Notes under the pieces: model-generated | What the model saw: the letters and a program-made list of their open reading frames with translations, nothing else | Told to the model about the DNA's origin: nothing | Database searches by the model: none | Shown: one piece after another, positions 23,001-34,500 of the stretch | Numbering within the stretch: position 1 is the first letter of the stretch | Layout: each line of letters begins with the position of its first letter | Position numbers and translations under genes: made by a program | Origin: Moringa oleifera | Taxonomy: Eukaryota > Streptophyta > Magnoliopsida > Brassicales > Moringaceae | Length of the DNA stretch: 64,000 bases | Direction of reading: 5' to 3' | NCBI GenBank assembly: GCA_021397835.1 | Contig: JAJFZO010000191.1 | Span: 8,256,001-8,320,000, forward strand

Positions 23001-24312
23001 GCCGCTACAAAAAAAATCATGGCTCATCAGAGTTCCTCTCCAGGAGTGCTACTGATCCCTCCTCAAAATCAGACATTGAAGGGGAAATTGGCTATTTCGG
23101 GGTCTCCATCTTCTCCTTCACCGAGCTTAAAGAGGCCACCAACAATTTTCATAGTGATAAATTAATTGGAGATGGAGGTTATGGAACTGTATACCATGGT
23201 AAGAATAAATATTCTATGCTTCAGAAACTGCAGACTTTGATGGAAGGAAAAGGAGAAAAAGCACTAACAAAATGGAGAGGTTGTTACGAATTACCTTACA
23301 GCTTGTTTACTCAGTTTTGCTTAATGTTTTTTGACCAGGCAAACTTCGGGATGGGCGGGAAGTTGCAGTTAAGCGCCTGTATGAGCATAACAGTAGGAGG
23401 TTCAAGCAGTTCGCAAATGAAATTGAAATCCTCAAACGTCTCAGGCACAAAAATCTTGTTTCACTCTATGGTTGCACTTCAGAGCGCAGCAGTGGACTCC
23501 TCCTTGTGTATGAGTTTATTCCTAATGGCACTGTTGCTGATCATCTCCATGGTGATCAAGCGAAGCTTGGTTCACCAACATGGCCTATTCGCGTGAGCAT
23601 TGCCATTCAAACTGCAAGTGCATTGGCTTACCTCCATGCTTCTGATGTCATACATCGTGATGTCAAAACAGACAACATTCTCCTTGACAGCAATTTTTGT
23701 GTCAAAGTTGCTGATTTTGGGCTTTCTCGATTGTTTCCCCCTCATGTAACTCATGTCTCAACTGCTCCACAAGGGACTGCTGGGTATGTTGACCCTGAGT
23801 ATTACCAATTTTATCAACTCACTGACAAGAGTGATGTCTACAGCTTTGGAGTTGTCCTCATTGAGTTAATATCATCAATGCCAGCAGTTGACATAAACAG
23901 GCACAGGGACGATATTAATTTAGCCAACTTAGCCATAACCAAGATTAGAACAGGTGCCTTTGATGAGCTGATTGACCCAAATCTTGGGTACAAGTCAGAT
24001 GAAGAAGTTAGAAGGATGACTGTTTCTGTTGCAGAGCTGGCTTTTCAATGTTTGCAGCAAGATAAAGAAATGAGACCTACCATGGATGAGGTACTGGAGC
24101 AATTAAAGACAATTCAAAGTGGGCAGCACAAGTTGAAGGAGTCAAAGGAAAGGCAAAACGAAGACGAGATGACGGATAGTTCACAACCCCCATCTTCACC
24201 AGTGGATTGGACTGAGGTTGCATTACTTAAGCAAAACCCATTGCCTCCTTCACCAGACTCAGTAACTGAGATATGGGTTAGTAGGAATAGTACACCTAAC
24301 ACTAGTCGATAA
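20084..24312 (+). CDS. LRK10L: LRK10L-type receptor-like serine/threonine kinase (GUB_WAK and WAK_assoc ectodomain)
   Basis: A membrane receptor kinase of the leaf rust 10/WAK-associated family, which senses cell wall or stress cues at the plasma membrane. I join exons 20,084-20,855, 22,941-23,198 and 23,339-24,312 (phases agree, GT-AG borders), giving 667 residues, usual for the family. Residues 1-30 are a signal peptide, which favours this ATG over the in-frame one at 20,015. The Cys-rich GUB_WAK_bind domain follows from about C33 (CGDGQEIRFPFY, CGYPGF), then WAK_assoc_C ending FRCFCPDRPHASHC. One transmembrane helix is near 258-276. The kinase (about 327-615) has all key parts: GDGGYGTVYHG loop, K355 in VAVK, HRD with D451, DFG with D469, and GTAGYVDPEY. 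It is thus a predicted active RD kinase. The tail is Ser/Pro-rich. No stop or frameshift is seen. An extra small exon inside the first intron cannot be excluded. Confidence 0.9.
20856..22940 (+). other. First intron of the LRK10L-type kinase
   Basis: The 2,085 bp intron runs from GTATGT to CTTGCTGCAG and separates ectodomain from membrane and kinase exons, as in other members of the family. The 92-codon frame at 21,207-21,485 and the - strand frames have no recognisable motif. I see no transposon in it. The second intron (23,199-23,338, 140 bp) splits the codon of the Gly just after the Gly-rich loop. Confidence 0.75.
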
Positions 24313-24756
24313 AGGATTTCCTTTTCATTTCTTTTGCATATTATGTTTCATTTATGATCTCATCTAGGTGTCTTTGTTATTTTGTCTATGGAAAGATGTT
24401 TTTAAAGGAAATCCATAGGTAGGTTAAAGATATGAGGAATGGACTACAGCAATGGAGGTATATTGCTATACCAATTTCCCTGGCTTGGGAGATTTGCTGA
24501 ACATGTCCAGTTTTGACTTCCTTTTTGGTTCGTGAAATATAAGGGTTCCTCTTTTCATCATTAGAAACAGATATACATGTAACAGTTTCAGTTGCCATTG
24601 ATTTTGATGATGAAGACAGGACTTTATATCTAAATGATGATCTCAAAACGAACTTGGCAAAGGAGCTTAAATCTCTTCTGGGCTACCATCCCAGAGACCG
24701 TCTTGTCCCTTTTCTCTTCCTTTTGATTGAACCAAAATCCTCCCACAAAAAGTATA
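24313..24756 (+). other. 3' flank of the kinase gene
   Basis: Probable 3' untranslated region and spacer between the kinase stop codon and the copia LTR. Nothing else is recognised; the - strand frames here are short and without motifs. Confidence 0.5.
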
Positions 24757-25018
24757 TGGTACTTGAATTCCTTTTTGAGAAGAAGAAAAATTGGCTGAAG
24801 ATTAATTTTCATTGATGTGAGGCCATGTATAAAAAGAGAGAGTAAACCCCAATTACATGCAAATTACTTTTACAAGCAACCTATCCCAGTTAGATGCTAA
24901 TCAAGCTATCCTAATTATTCTTAAGACCAAGCTATAGTGTTACCATCTAGAAATACAGAAGGAAACTGGTATATACCGAATATATCTTCTTTAAATATGC
25001 TAGATTAATTTCCTAACA
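24757..25018 (-). repeat. 3' LTR of the Ty1-copia element
   Basis: On the - strand the pol stop is followed by the purine-rich tract TTGAGGGAAG and then by TGTTAGGAAATTAATC, a usual start for plant copia LTRs. The LTR contains a TATA-like and transcript start region (TTTATACATGGCC) and is read to a CA at 24,757, about 262 bp. The outer end is estimated from the TG...CA rule, because no second LTR is present for comparison. Confidence 0.6.
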
Positions 25019-28000
25019 CTTCCCTCAAGTTGAAGAGCGGATATCTTGTATCCCAACTTGCAAATCATATATAGGAGTAGAGATTTCTTTCCCCAAAGCT
25101 TTAGTCAAAACATCCGCCAATTGATGTGCAGAACTCATGAATCTTGTAGCAATAGATCCATCTTGAATCTTGTCTTTGATGTAATGACAATCAGTTTCAA
25201 TGTGTCAGGTTCGCTCATGAAAGACAGGATTTGCTGCAATATGTAATACAGCTTTGTTGTTGTAATATAACAAGGCAGGCTCCTAATGCAACACCCCAAA
25301 TCTCTGGGAAGATACCTTAGCCAAGTTAATTCACAACAAGCACCCATCATAGCATGATTACTCTGCTTTGGCCGAAGAAAGGGACAATACTTTTTGACGT
25401 TTCGATCTCTATGAAATTAATGAGGGGCCAAAAAAGACACAATAACCTGTAGTAGACCTTCTAGTGATTGGGCTCCCTATCCAATCTGAATCACGATAGG
25501 CTTGCAACTTGGAATCACTATTTAAGGAGAAGAATAATCTTTGCTAGGTGCATTCTTGAGATAACGCACAACAAGGAGTGTTGCCTCCACATAAAGCATA
25601 CTGTGAACAAACCTGCTTAATACATGCGCAAAGTATGTAATGTCCGGTCTTGACACAGTAAGATATATTAATCTTCCAGTGAATCTCCTATAACGACCAG
25701 GATCCTTGAGCAAGTCACTCTTATGAGACAACTTTAATCCTTGCCCCATAGGGATGTCAATAGGTGTTGCACCCAACAATCCTGCATTCTTAATGATTTC
25801 TAATGTAACTTACATTGGAAAATAAAGAGTCCATTTCTAAAAGCAGATACCTCAATGCCAAGAAGTATTTCAAATCACCAAGTAACTTTACGATGAAATT
25901 CACTATGCAGGAACTTCTTAGTTGCAGCAATACTTACAGGATCATCTCTACTAATCAAAATATCATCAACATATATGATAGAGTTGGGAAGGACTGCCTT
26001 ATTTTCTGGTAAATGAAGAGTAATCATCTCGAGGTTGCACAAATATACCTTGCTGATGGAATAGCCTTTGAAAATTTTGCAAACCACTGTCAGGATGCTC
26101 GCTTCAAACCATATAGTGACTTATGAAGTCGACATACCATGTTTTCCTCCCCATGTCCCCGAAGCCTTGGTGGCAGAGACACGTAAATTTCTTCATGGAG
26201 ATCGCCATGAAGGAAGGCATTGTTGATATCCAATTGGTGAAGCAACCATTCCCTAACTATGGCTAAGGCAAGTAAACAACGAACAGAGATGATGTTGGCA
26301 GTGGGAGAGAAAGTATCTTGATAATTGATATCCTTCAATTGTGTGAATCCTTAACCACTAATCGTGCTTTGTATCTCTCAATTGAACCATCAAAACAGCG
26401 TTTAATTCTTATAGAGCCATCGACACCCTCTTAACGTCTTCCCTATCAGAAGAGATGTGAGTGCCCATGAACCATTGGGTTGGAAAGCCTGCAAGTCACT
26501 TAGTATCGCTTCTTGCCATTCAGGATAAAGAATGGCTTCTGAATAAGTTTTGGGCTCTGTTGACTGACTGATTTGAGCTATGAAGGAGCGATGTGCAGGC
26601 TGGTATCAGTGGTATGACACATAGTTTGCCAGTGGATAACGAATGCCTTTGTTCGGACCCAGAAGAAAGGAAGACGATTGGTCAAAAGGAAGGATGCATG
26701 ACTTGCGAGCATGCATAATCCTGAAATCGTACCGACGGACAGTGGCTCAACCGGAGCGACATAGAGACTCGGGTGACTGAGCTTGTGGCTTAGGTGAGAA
26801 CAAGAGTGGCTCGGGTGAGGGAACGGGTTGTTCAAGTAAGGGAGATGGTTTGGGTGAGGGCGGTGGTGGAGATGATGGTTCTGATAAAAGCAGAGAGGGA
26901 GGGAGAACTTTTGATGGGTTCAGAGGAAGAAGTGGCTGTGTTTTCAATGGAAGAGTAAAAAAAATAAAATTGTTGAGAACTAGAGTTGGATTGAAGAATG
27001 GAGTTGGGTCATGAATTGGAGAGCGCATTAGGCTGAAATTATGGGCTATAGGAGAGGCAACAGAAATGGGGTTGGCAGATGCAGAAAGACATGTGTCTTC
27101 ATGGAATTTGACATCTCCACTAGTCAAAATATGTTTGGTGCATAGATCAAATAATTGATAGGATTTTGGACTTATAAGATAACCCATAAAAACACATGCC
27201 ATAGCACGATGATCAAATTTGTGAGAAGTGTAGACATTTGTAGCTTAAGCTAAGCGGCCAAACTGTCAGAGATGAGAAACAGAAGGTGGCTTAGAATAAA
27301 TTCGTCTGATTGGAGCTTGGAAAGAGAGGATGGGTGAAGGCAAGCGATTGATTATGTGTATAGCGGTGAGTGTATATTCTCCTCATTTTGTTGGGAAGTA
27401 GAAACGCAAGAATGTTGGAAGACAACGCTATTAACTTAAAGAAATTCCCTACCTTTATCATTTCGAAACATTTTAATATGAGATGAAAATTGAGTAGATA
27501 CGTAACTAAAGAATTATTTTAAAAGAAATCGTGATTTATTTTGTGTCATTAAAAATATCCAAGTGAAGTGTGTGTAATTATCGACAATAGTAAGTAAATA
27601 GTGAGTGCCGTAAAGAGAACGATGTTTAGAACAACCCCAAATGTCACAATAAATAGAGTCAGATGGTTTTTAAGATGAGATTGTACTAATACCGAAAGGT
27701 AAACGAGTTTGCTTTGCCAAGGACAGCTAAGGCAAGCATTATTGGACTGGATTGAAATATTTAAAAAATTCCTAGCAATGAAACTTAACCGAGAATGGAA
27801 AACATGCCCTAAATGTTCGTGCTATAGATTCTTCGATGAGATGATGAGTTTGGAGGCTGGTTGGTTGTTTGATGATGAATGAAGGATGTTCAAGGTTTTC
27901 TTCTCAATTGCTAACGCCTTTAAATAGTATAGCCCATCACGCTGCTTCCCTAAACCAACCATCCTCCTCATATTCACATCCTGCAAAACACACCAATTAG

Positions 28001-28700
28001 GGAAAATGTCACTAAACAATTCGAGCCTTTTTTCAAACAACTAATAGACATTAAATCAATCTTGAATGTAGGTACACATAAGACATCGTGCAAATATTAG
28101 ATAAAGTTAAGAGGCAATGTTCCTTTTATAACTATGTTAGCTTTTTCTCCATTAGATAACAACATTAGAGGCAATGTGCGATATTTTTCTTCATGCAAAA
28201 GTAACTTTGAAAAGGAAGAGATGTAATTTGTCGATGATTCAAAGTTGGGAACAATTTTTTGACAGACCTAGTTTGGATACTATTGCATTTGCTTGAGAAC
28301 TACAACTTTTATCTTTGTTGGTCAAGGGAGATAATAGTTGCTAAAGTTGTGTATCAGAAATCACAAACACTATTGATTTTTTCTTCATCCTTAATCTGAC
28401 CCTTAGAGACTTAATTCATTATAGGAGCACTAGTGAAGTGATTTGGGTTCGGGTTCGATCTTGCCTTAGGATGACTTGGAAGACATCCATGCAGTTAAGA
28501 ACATTTTTTTTCCTGAAAGTGTCCTATGTCCCCACAGTTAACACATTGTGATCGCCCATGTCCCTATAGTTAACACATTGAGATCACCCTTTGAATGATC
28601 CTGAACAACATTTAAGTCATGGTTGAAACATTGTGTTTATTGCAGATTAATGTGGAATTGAATTGTGCAATTTTATCTCTTTATTCTAGCAATATTAATG
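25019..28700 (-). mobile_element. Degenerate Ty1-copia retrotransposon (gag end to RNase H), 5' end missing
   Basis: Reading on the - strand from high to low coordinates: a gag zinc knuckle remnant CVNCGDIGHF with the last Cys lost (about 28,515-28,560); a pre-integrase block HEHLGHVFHSRL (about 27,780-27,825); integrase pieces including CPWQSKLVYL and TFGVVLNI (about 27,620-27,730); FMGYLISPKSYQLFDL (about 27,145-27,195); a Pro-rich linker (26,760-27,040); reverse transcriptase with DTFSPTANIISVRCLLALA, LDINNAFLHGDLHEEIYV and the catalytic IYVDDILISRDDP (25,940-26,340); and RNase H with [36 protein letters not shown] and the end HQLADVLTKALGKEI (25,030-25,680). Many stops and frameshifts interrupt it. 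The 5' LTR and most of gag are absent; CACTA sequence starts there. Confidence 0.9.
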
Positions 28701-28744
28701 GTTCTTCACTTGGTTGTTCCTCACAGCCATAGGATTGCTAGTGT

Positions 28745-31080
28745 AGATGTATATGATGCAAATCCCAATGAGTAATTCAAATTGAAGGTTGTTTTGTTGT
28801 GGATGATCAATGATTTTTTCTGCATATGGTAATTTGTCTAGTTGTAGTGTTAAAGGCTATTATGCTTGACTTATATGTGTCGAAAATAGTCTTGCATATT
28901 GCTTACAATATAGTGAAAAGTTGTCATATTTTTTTGACACAAAAGATTCTTACCACGGCATCATCCTTGTCGTAAACAGGCAAAAGCTTTCAATTGTGAA
29001 CAAGAAGTTAGAATAGCTCTCCAACCATTAAGTAATCAAGAAGTTTTAAATAAAGTTCAAGGTTTAACAAATCCATGGGGAAATTCAAAGAAACAAAGCA
29101 CAATGAATAAAAAAGATGTTTCACAATGTTGGAGAAAGATATCAATTTTCTTTAATTTATCATACTGGAAGTCCATGTATGTTAGACATATGCTTGATGT
29201 CATGCACATAGAAAAGAACATTTATGACAGTCTTCTTAGGACATTGCTTAATATTCTTGGAAAATCTAAAGATGAGTTAGCTATTAGAATAAATCTTAAA
29301 AAGATTGTTTGAGGTTTGGATTAAAACCACAAGTTCATGATAATCATACATTTCTATCGCCTAGATGTTACACTTTGTCTAGGGATAAAAAAAGAAAATT
29401 TTGTAAAGTTTAAAGTGAGGTTAAGGTGCCAAATGAGTATTCTTCAAATATCAAAAATTTGATATTTGTGAAAGATTTAAAACTATATGAGTTAAAGTCG
29501 CATGATTGTCATATCCTAATAGAGTAACTCTTACCCATTGTTTTATAAGGTATGTTTGCCAAAAATATCAGATATGCTCTTATTTGACTTTGTATGTTCT
29601 CTTAAAGTTGGATGCAAGCCGAAGCAAACTTGTGACAACACTTTGTTTGATGGAGAAGTGTTTTCCTCCCAGCTTCTTTGATATTATAGTTCATCTCACT
29701 GTTCATCCTATCATAGAAGTAAAAATAGGGGATCCTATGTATTTACAATGGATATACCCATTTATGAGACAAAAAAAAGTACTAAAAGGTTATGTTAGAA
29801 ATTGTAATAGACTTGAGGGTAGTATTGCTGAGTCATACATTGCAAAAGAGACATTAAACTTTTGTATGACTGCCATGGATATCATTGGGGTTCATCCAAG
29901 GAAGAATGTATTTGATCATTCGGCTCAAAAAGGGAAAGCTCTCACTAGTGAAAGTGTTAGGAAATTTGACAATGGTTACCTTCATCAAGCCCATTTGTAT
30001 GTTTTGATAAATAAGAGTAAAGTTCAACGATATATAAGATAAATTTTACAACTAATTAATCGTTAAAACATTTAATAAAATTTCAATTGTTATTTGATGA
30101 TTTATTCTCATTATGTAGTGAGCATTTAAATTAATTAAGAGTTAACAATCCCATTAGGTGTAAACGACTTAAATGGTCGGATAATGAATAGAGTCAGACT
30201 TTAAGTAACTAGCCACACGCATGGGTAAGAACAGTTATACTTATCCAAATATTAAATATATTCCTCATTTAGTTCATCCAATATATTTTATGATACATGT
30301 TGATAATGAATTTTTATTGTCCAATCACAATGTCTCATCAATGATACAATACTTTGTCCATTATCCTCATTACATAATTTTCAAGCATCTTGGATGTATC
30401 ATCAATGATTGTCGCTTTTACATAAAGCATCTAGACAACTCAAGGATCTATTAAAACGGTGGTGTGACTCTAGTTTCCAACACCATGCTGCAAATCTCCA
30501 ATGCTAAAGATAAAAATATAGTATATGGTTATTTATTATTTCATGGAGTTAGACAAGAAATATGAAAACTAAATTACATAATGTAAAGGTAAGATAATTA
30601 AGAGTCATGCTTTCTGGTTTGAAGCTCACAATTGAGGTAAATGATAATGATTAGCCTATTGAGATGAATGGCACCCAATTTAATAGCTACATCGGAGTCG
30701 TTGTACATTATACAATGCCTATAGATATCAATAACTAGCACTCAATGACTAGTGAAATGAAGAATAAAATTTATGAGATAATATTGGTATCTTAAATGGA
30801 ATACAAAGTATTGCTTTTACATTGAAATATAGTTAATTAATTCATTTGTACTAATGAGTTTTTTTATTATACTTTATAGGAGACATATGAAATTGATAAG
30901 AGTATGAGGAGGTATGTGCTTTAGTCTACTACAAACAAATGGAGAATCTTTAAGATCAATCATACGTCGAAGTATTTTCTAATGTGGATGACTTAGAATT
31001 CTTAAGGTTTTCACCTAAAAAATATATCAGTGTCATAAATCTCGAGGTGTCATAGAACTTTGTGAACTCTCTCTCTAATT
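28745..31080 (+). pseudogene. CACTA transposase remnant (TNP2, DUF4218, DUF4216)
   Basis: TNP2 pieces: VDVYDANPNE (about 28,740), MINDF plus AYGNLSSCSVKGYYAC after shifts (28,800-28,880), FLPRHHPCRKQAKAFN (about 28,948-28,996), ISIFFNLSYWKSMYVRHMLD and VMHIEKNIYDSLLRTLLNI (29,140-29,270). They match family motifs NDFPAYGNLSG, RFLPxxHPFRKQ, SIFFELPYWK and LDVMHIEKN. A DUF4218 block follows (29,480-30,042) with KSHDCHIL, CFPPSFFDIIVHLTVH, LKGYVRNCNRLEGSIAE and SYIAKE. A DUF4216 block (about 30,385-30,600) reads CRFYIKHLDNSRIY, GVTLVSNTM and SNAKDKN. The DUF4218 piece is one open frame of 178 codons; elsewhere stops and shifts abound. The N-terminal TNP2 part is missing. Confidence 0.9.
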
Positions 31081-31198
31081 AACAAAGTTTCAAGTATAAC
31101 TTTATATTAGTGAATGTATTTATTTGATTAATTTTTTTTAATATTAATGTGCATTTTGTCTTACATCAAAAGAGAAAATTAACAACAACAAAAAAAGA

Positions 31199-31212
31199 CA
31201 CTACGAAAAAAA
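31199..31212 (+). repeat. Left terminal inverted repeat of the inner CACTA-like element
   Basis: The sequence starts CACTACGAAAAAAA. CACTAC plus an A-run is a usual terminus of plant CACTA elements. Confidence 0.75.
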
Positions 31213-31239
31213 TCTAAATGTAATAACAAAATATAATGA

Positions 31240-31435
31240 AAAATATAATTAGTCACCAAATAGTAATAGAATAGCGATAGATTTGTTACAAAATAAAAAT
31301 TTTAACATAGCAATGGAATAATGATAGATTAGTGACATATATTAACGATAGACATTATCTTTGTCACTAAATCTATTTTTAATTAATTCATATTAATTTT
31401 TAAGCAAATTAAAAATTGACTAATGACCAAATTTA
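31240..31435. repeat. Left subterminal repeats of the inner element
   Basis: Short diverged repeats such as AGTCACCAAATAGTAATAG, TAGCGATAGATTTGTTAC, ATTAGTGACATATATTAACG and TTTGTCACTAAATCT occur just inside the left end. They share the GTGACA/GCGATA core with the right subterminal zone. Such repeats are known as transposase binding sites in En/Spm. Confidence 0.65.
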
Positions 31436-31499
31436 TCCATCGCTAATCAAAGAACTAATGACCACCAAGCCTTGGTCGCTATGGACACAAGGCAACCTA

Positions 31500-32905
31500 G
31501 CAACCACCCCATAAGAAGTCACTAAGGCTGCAAGCTTACAGCCTTCGAAGGCAGCCATGGCCACCAGCTTAATTATGCCTTCGAAGGCAGTAATGGCGAC
31601 CATGCATGGCTGCCTTAAAAGGCAGCCATCCATAACAGTTGAGGCAACAAGTTGGAGCCCTTCAAAGGCAGTCATTCATGGCTGCTAAGGAAGCAAGCTG
31701 GCCGCCTTCAAAGGCAGCCATGCATGGTCACCGTGGAAGCAAGCTAACTGCCTTCAAAGGCAACCATGCATGCATGGCCATCGAGGCAGCAAGCTGACTA
31801 CCTTCGAAGGCGACCATGCATGGTTGATCGCCACCTTGTTACTTTCGAAGGCAACCATGCATAGCCATTAACTTGATGCCTTCGAAGGCAGCCATGCATG
31901 GTTGCCAAGGTAGGAAACTGGCCACTTTCAAAAGTCGCCCTGCATGCCCATCAAGCCAGCAAGCTGACACCTTTCGAAGGTAGCCATACATGGCCGCCAG
32001 TTTGTTGCCTTCGAAGGCAGCCATAGCAATGGCCATAGGTAATCACCAAGCTAGCCACTTGCTGCCTTCGAAGGCAGCTACCATGCATGGCTACCAAGGC
32101 AGCAAGATGGCCACCTTCAAAGGAAGCCAAGCATGGCCTTCAAGGAAGTAAGCTAGCGGCCATGCATGGCCACGCGCTAAAGTAGCCATGGCTTTCAAAG
32201 ATGGCAACCATGGCCTTCGAAAGTGGCAACCATGGCTACAAAGGTAATCGTGGTTGTGAAGGCAGCCACGCATGGCTACAACAAAAGCCTCCATGCGTGG
32301 CCGCATGCAAAGGTAGCCATGGCCTTAAAAGGCGATAGCCATGGCCGCGAAGGCAGCTATGCATGGTTACTATGAAAGCCCTCATGCATGGCCGCGAAAG
32401 TAGCCATGGCCTTTGAAGGCAACCATGCATGGCTATCGCGAAAGCCTTCAAGCATGGCCGCGAAGGTAGCCATGGCTGCCTTCCCAGGCAACTATGGCCT
32501 TCGAAAGCGACAACCATGGCCACAAAGGTAAGAATGGCCACGAAGGCAGCCATGCATGGCTGCCGCAAAAGTCTCCATGCATGGCAGCGCATGAAGGAAA
32601 CTATAGCCTTTGAAGGTGACAGTCATGGCCTTTAAAGGCGGTAGCCATGGTCGTGAAGGCAGCCATGCATGGCTGTTGTGAAAGCCTCCATGCATGGTTG
32701 TGAAGGCAACCATGGCCTATGAAGGCGACAACGATGGTCTTTAAAGGCGGCAACCATGGCCACGAAGGCCATCATGGTCGCGAAGGCAGCCATGCATGGC
32801 TACCGTGAAAGCCTCCATGCATGGCTGCCTCAAAAGCCTCCATACATGGCCACGAAGGTAGCCATGGCCTTCGAAGGTGGCAACCATGCATTGGCTCTGT
32901 GAGAG
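31500..32905. repeat. GC-rich array built from GCCATGCATGGC palindromes and CCTTCGAAGG palindromes
   Basis: About 1.4 kb consist of two alternating self-complementary motifs, GGCAGCCATGCATGGCTGCC-like and GCCTTCGAAGGC-like, joined by short spacers such as CCGCGAAAGCCTCC. Copies of the first motif lie for example near 32,545, 32,658 and 32,785; spacing is irregular (about 90-190 bp for the best copies, much shorter for partial ones). The block is far richer in G+C than its surroundings. Open frames in it on both strands (for example 118 codons at 32,236-32,592 on -) encode only repeated His-Gly-Cys-Leu and Pro-Trp-Leu-Pro strings and are by-products of the repeat. Confidence 0.9.
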
Positions 32906-33519
32906 TAATGCTTGACGACCACCAGCTTGGCCTGTTTTTTCCCTTCCTAGCTTTCATTGTCGAGTTAGTGATGGACTCAACTTCAATCACTAGATTTCAC
33001 TTTTAAGGATATCCTTTTACTATCGTTACTAAGACCTTATAAATTCAAGCCCTAATTTTTTTCTTTCACGCGAGTACCGTTTCCTTTTCTCACAATTCTT
33101 TTACTATCTCTGCATTTATCTGTACAGCTTCCTAATTTTTTTTCCTTTTGCCCATTCCCTTTCCCCTTATTTCTCTTTCTATGTTTACATCTGTCCATAC
33201 AGGTTCATTTTTTTTTCCTTTCGCGTGAGCGTCATTCCGTTTCCTCCCATTTATCTTGCAGTCTTAGATTCATGTCTGTTTATATCGCTCTTTCTCTGCT
33301 TGGATTCTCAATCTATGCAATTTCTACCTCTATTTTCTCCACTGTGAATAGCCATATTCTCTTTCACAAACATGAGGTTATCCTCTTTGCTTGATAATTT
33401 GTATAAGTAATTGTAGAAATTTTTATTAATGATATTGACCATATTCTCTTTCACAGTACCAGGTTGCCATCTTTGCTTAATAATTTGTACAGGTAATTGT
33501 AAAAATTTTTATTGATGAT

Positions 33520-34500
33520 ATTGATGGTTAAAAAATCTTGTATACGAATATTATAATTGGATTTGGTAATTATAAAAATTATTTAGATTTTAAATAAATT
33601 TTTTTGTTATTTATTTTATTTTTTAATAAATTTAATTTATGTTATATGATTTAGGTAGTGGTTGTAATTTAGTTTTAATTTGAGATAAATATTTTAATTA
33701 AATTTTTATAAAATTTAAATTATTTAGATATTAACTAAATTTTATAATCGTTAATTTGATTTGTTAATAAATTTGGTTTATGTTAGATTATTTAGAAAAT
33801 AATTTAATTAGTTTTTAATTTAAAATAAATAATTTAATTAGATTTTTTATGAAATTTAAATTAGTTAGGTACAAATTAAATTTTGTAATTGTTAATTTTA
33901 TAGTTTAATTAAAATTTTAGTTTATATTAGATTAAGTAGATAATAGTTTAATTAGAATATAATTTCAGGTAAATAATTAAACTAAATTTTTATACAATTT
34001 AAATTAGTTAGATGTTAATTGAATTTTGTCGTTGTCAATTTTATTTGTTAATAAAATTAGTTTGTTATTGATTAGGTAGATAATAGTTTAATTAGATTGT
34101 GATTTCATGAGATGAATCATTTAATTAGATTTTGATGAAAATTAAGTTACTAGATGTTGATTAAATTTTAGAGTTGTTAATATTATTTTTAAAATAAATT
34201 TAGTTTATACTAAATTTAGATAATAGTTTAACTAGATATTGAATTTGTGATAAATAATTAAGTTAGATTTTTATGAAATTTGTATTAGTTAATTAGATGT
34301 TGATTAAATTTTGAAGTTGTTAATTTTATTTGTTACTAAATTTTTAGTTTACATTAGATTTAGATAATAGTTTAATTAGATATTGTAATTTATATATGAT
34401 AAATTATTTAATTAAATTTTTATAAAAATTAAATTAATTAAATGTTAATTATTAATATAGATGCAATTATATGTTTAATTAGTTAAATTTTTTTAATTTA
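33520..34500. repeat. AT-rich tandem array, about 140-bp period, six or more units
   Basis: A landmark near TAATAGTTTAATTAGAT recurs at about 33,664, 33,800, 33,941, 34,081, 34,221 and 34,365, giving steps of about 136, 141, 140, 140 and 144 bp. Each unit also holds blocks like TTTTTATGAAATTTAAATTAG, GTTAGATGTTGATTAAATTTT and GTTGTTAATTTTATTTGTTA. The units are diverged from each other. Confidence 0.85.

Noticed and set aside
22733..23020. 95-codon - strand frame over the intron end and the transmembrane exon of the kinase
   Set aside because: Antisense to a confirmed exon with consistent splice phase; no motif.
26747..27202. 151-codon Pro/Ser-rich - strand frame as a separate gene
   Set aside because: It begins with the FMGYLISPKSYQ block of copia integrase and continues into the Pro-rich linker before the reverse transcriptase, so it is part of the retroelement.
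31500..32905. Array with regular palindromes considered as a CRISPR-like or tRNA/rRNA cluster
   Set aside because: The host is a plant, the units are not separated by unique spacers of equal length, spacing is irregular, and no RNA gene fold is evident.
31433..33006. Several open frames of 61-118 codons on both strands (rich in Met-His-Gly-Cys-Leu and Trp-Leu-Pro)
   Set aside because: They are translations of the palindromic repeat array in different frames. The frames overlap each other on both strands and have no domain.
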